Origin: Candidatus Saccharimonadota bacterium
GTDB lineage: Bacteria; Patescibacteriota; Saccharimonadia; Saccharimonadales; Saccharimonadaceae
Assembly: GCA_020428265.1 (NCBI GenBank)
Contig: JAGQND010000056.1
Location: 1 to 5,009 of the forward strand
Length of the DNA stretch: 5,009 bases
Direction: 5' to 3'
The notes beneath the pieces were generated by a model, which was given only the letters and a program-made list of their open reading frames with translations, searched no databases and was not told the DNA's origin. Below, piece after piece: positions 5,006 through 5,009 of this stretch. Each line of letters begins with the position of its first letter. Positions within the stretch are counted from its first letter, which is position 1. The position numbers and the translations under genes are program-made.

Positions 5006-5009
5006 TTGG

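Overview
The window is a compact bacterial segment with six protein-coding genes, one tRNA gene, and almost no spare DNA. Base composition is moderate, the standard genetic code fits every gene, and no mobile element, CRISPR array or rRNA is visible. The host cannot be named from any single marker. Several traits together suggest a small-genome bacterium of the Saccharibacteria (TM7) or a related candidate phylum: a tiny secreted Cys/Trp-repeat protein of a type I associate with Actinobacteria and Saccharibacteria, a DUF3558-like anchored protein, a lone M16 peptidase, very tight spacing, and promoters placed right at start codons. This assignment is inference.

Layout, left to right. A small secreted protein (30-353, +, GTG start with a Shine-Dalgarno) ends in a strong 14-bp hairpin terminator. 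Facing it is tRNA-Cys(GCA) (479-552, -), with its own promoter and terminator, directly downstream of a PP2C-type Ser/Thr phosphatase gene (582-1418, -). A 131-bp divergent promoter region separates the phosphatase from an NADPH-dependent FMN reductase family gene (1550-2122, +). That gene ends one base from the stop codon of a convergent gene for a membrane-anchored, DUF3558-like protein (2124-2699, -). Upstream of the latter on the same strand is a complete M16 zinc peptidase gene (2742-4028, -). An 86-bp divergent promoter region then leads to a cation diffusion facilitator (CDF) metal exporter (4115-5005, +), complete just before the window ends.

The genes do not form one pathway. They look like independent housekeeping and envelope functions: signalling dephosphorylation, flavin/quinone or azo reduction, proteolysis, metal efflux and secretion. 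The most notable common theme is regulatory. Four of the six protein genes have a clear -10 hexamer ending only 6 to 8 bases before the ATG and no Shine-Dalgarno, so their mRNAs should be leaderless or nearly so. The other two, the secreted protein and the FMN reductase, have good Shine-Dalgarno sequences. The phosphatase and M16 promoters share the same TTGCAT-17 bp-TATAAT core. No clearly new multi-gene system is visible; the best leads are the promoter organisation, the repeat-built secreted protein and the altered metal site in the CDF exporter.
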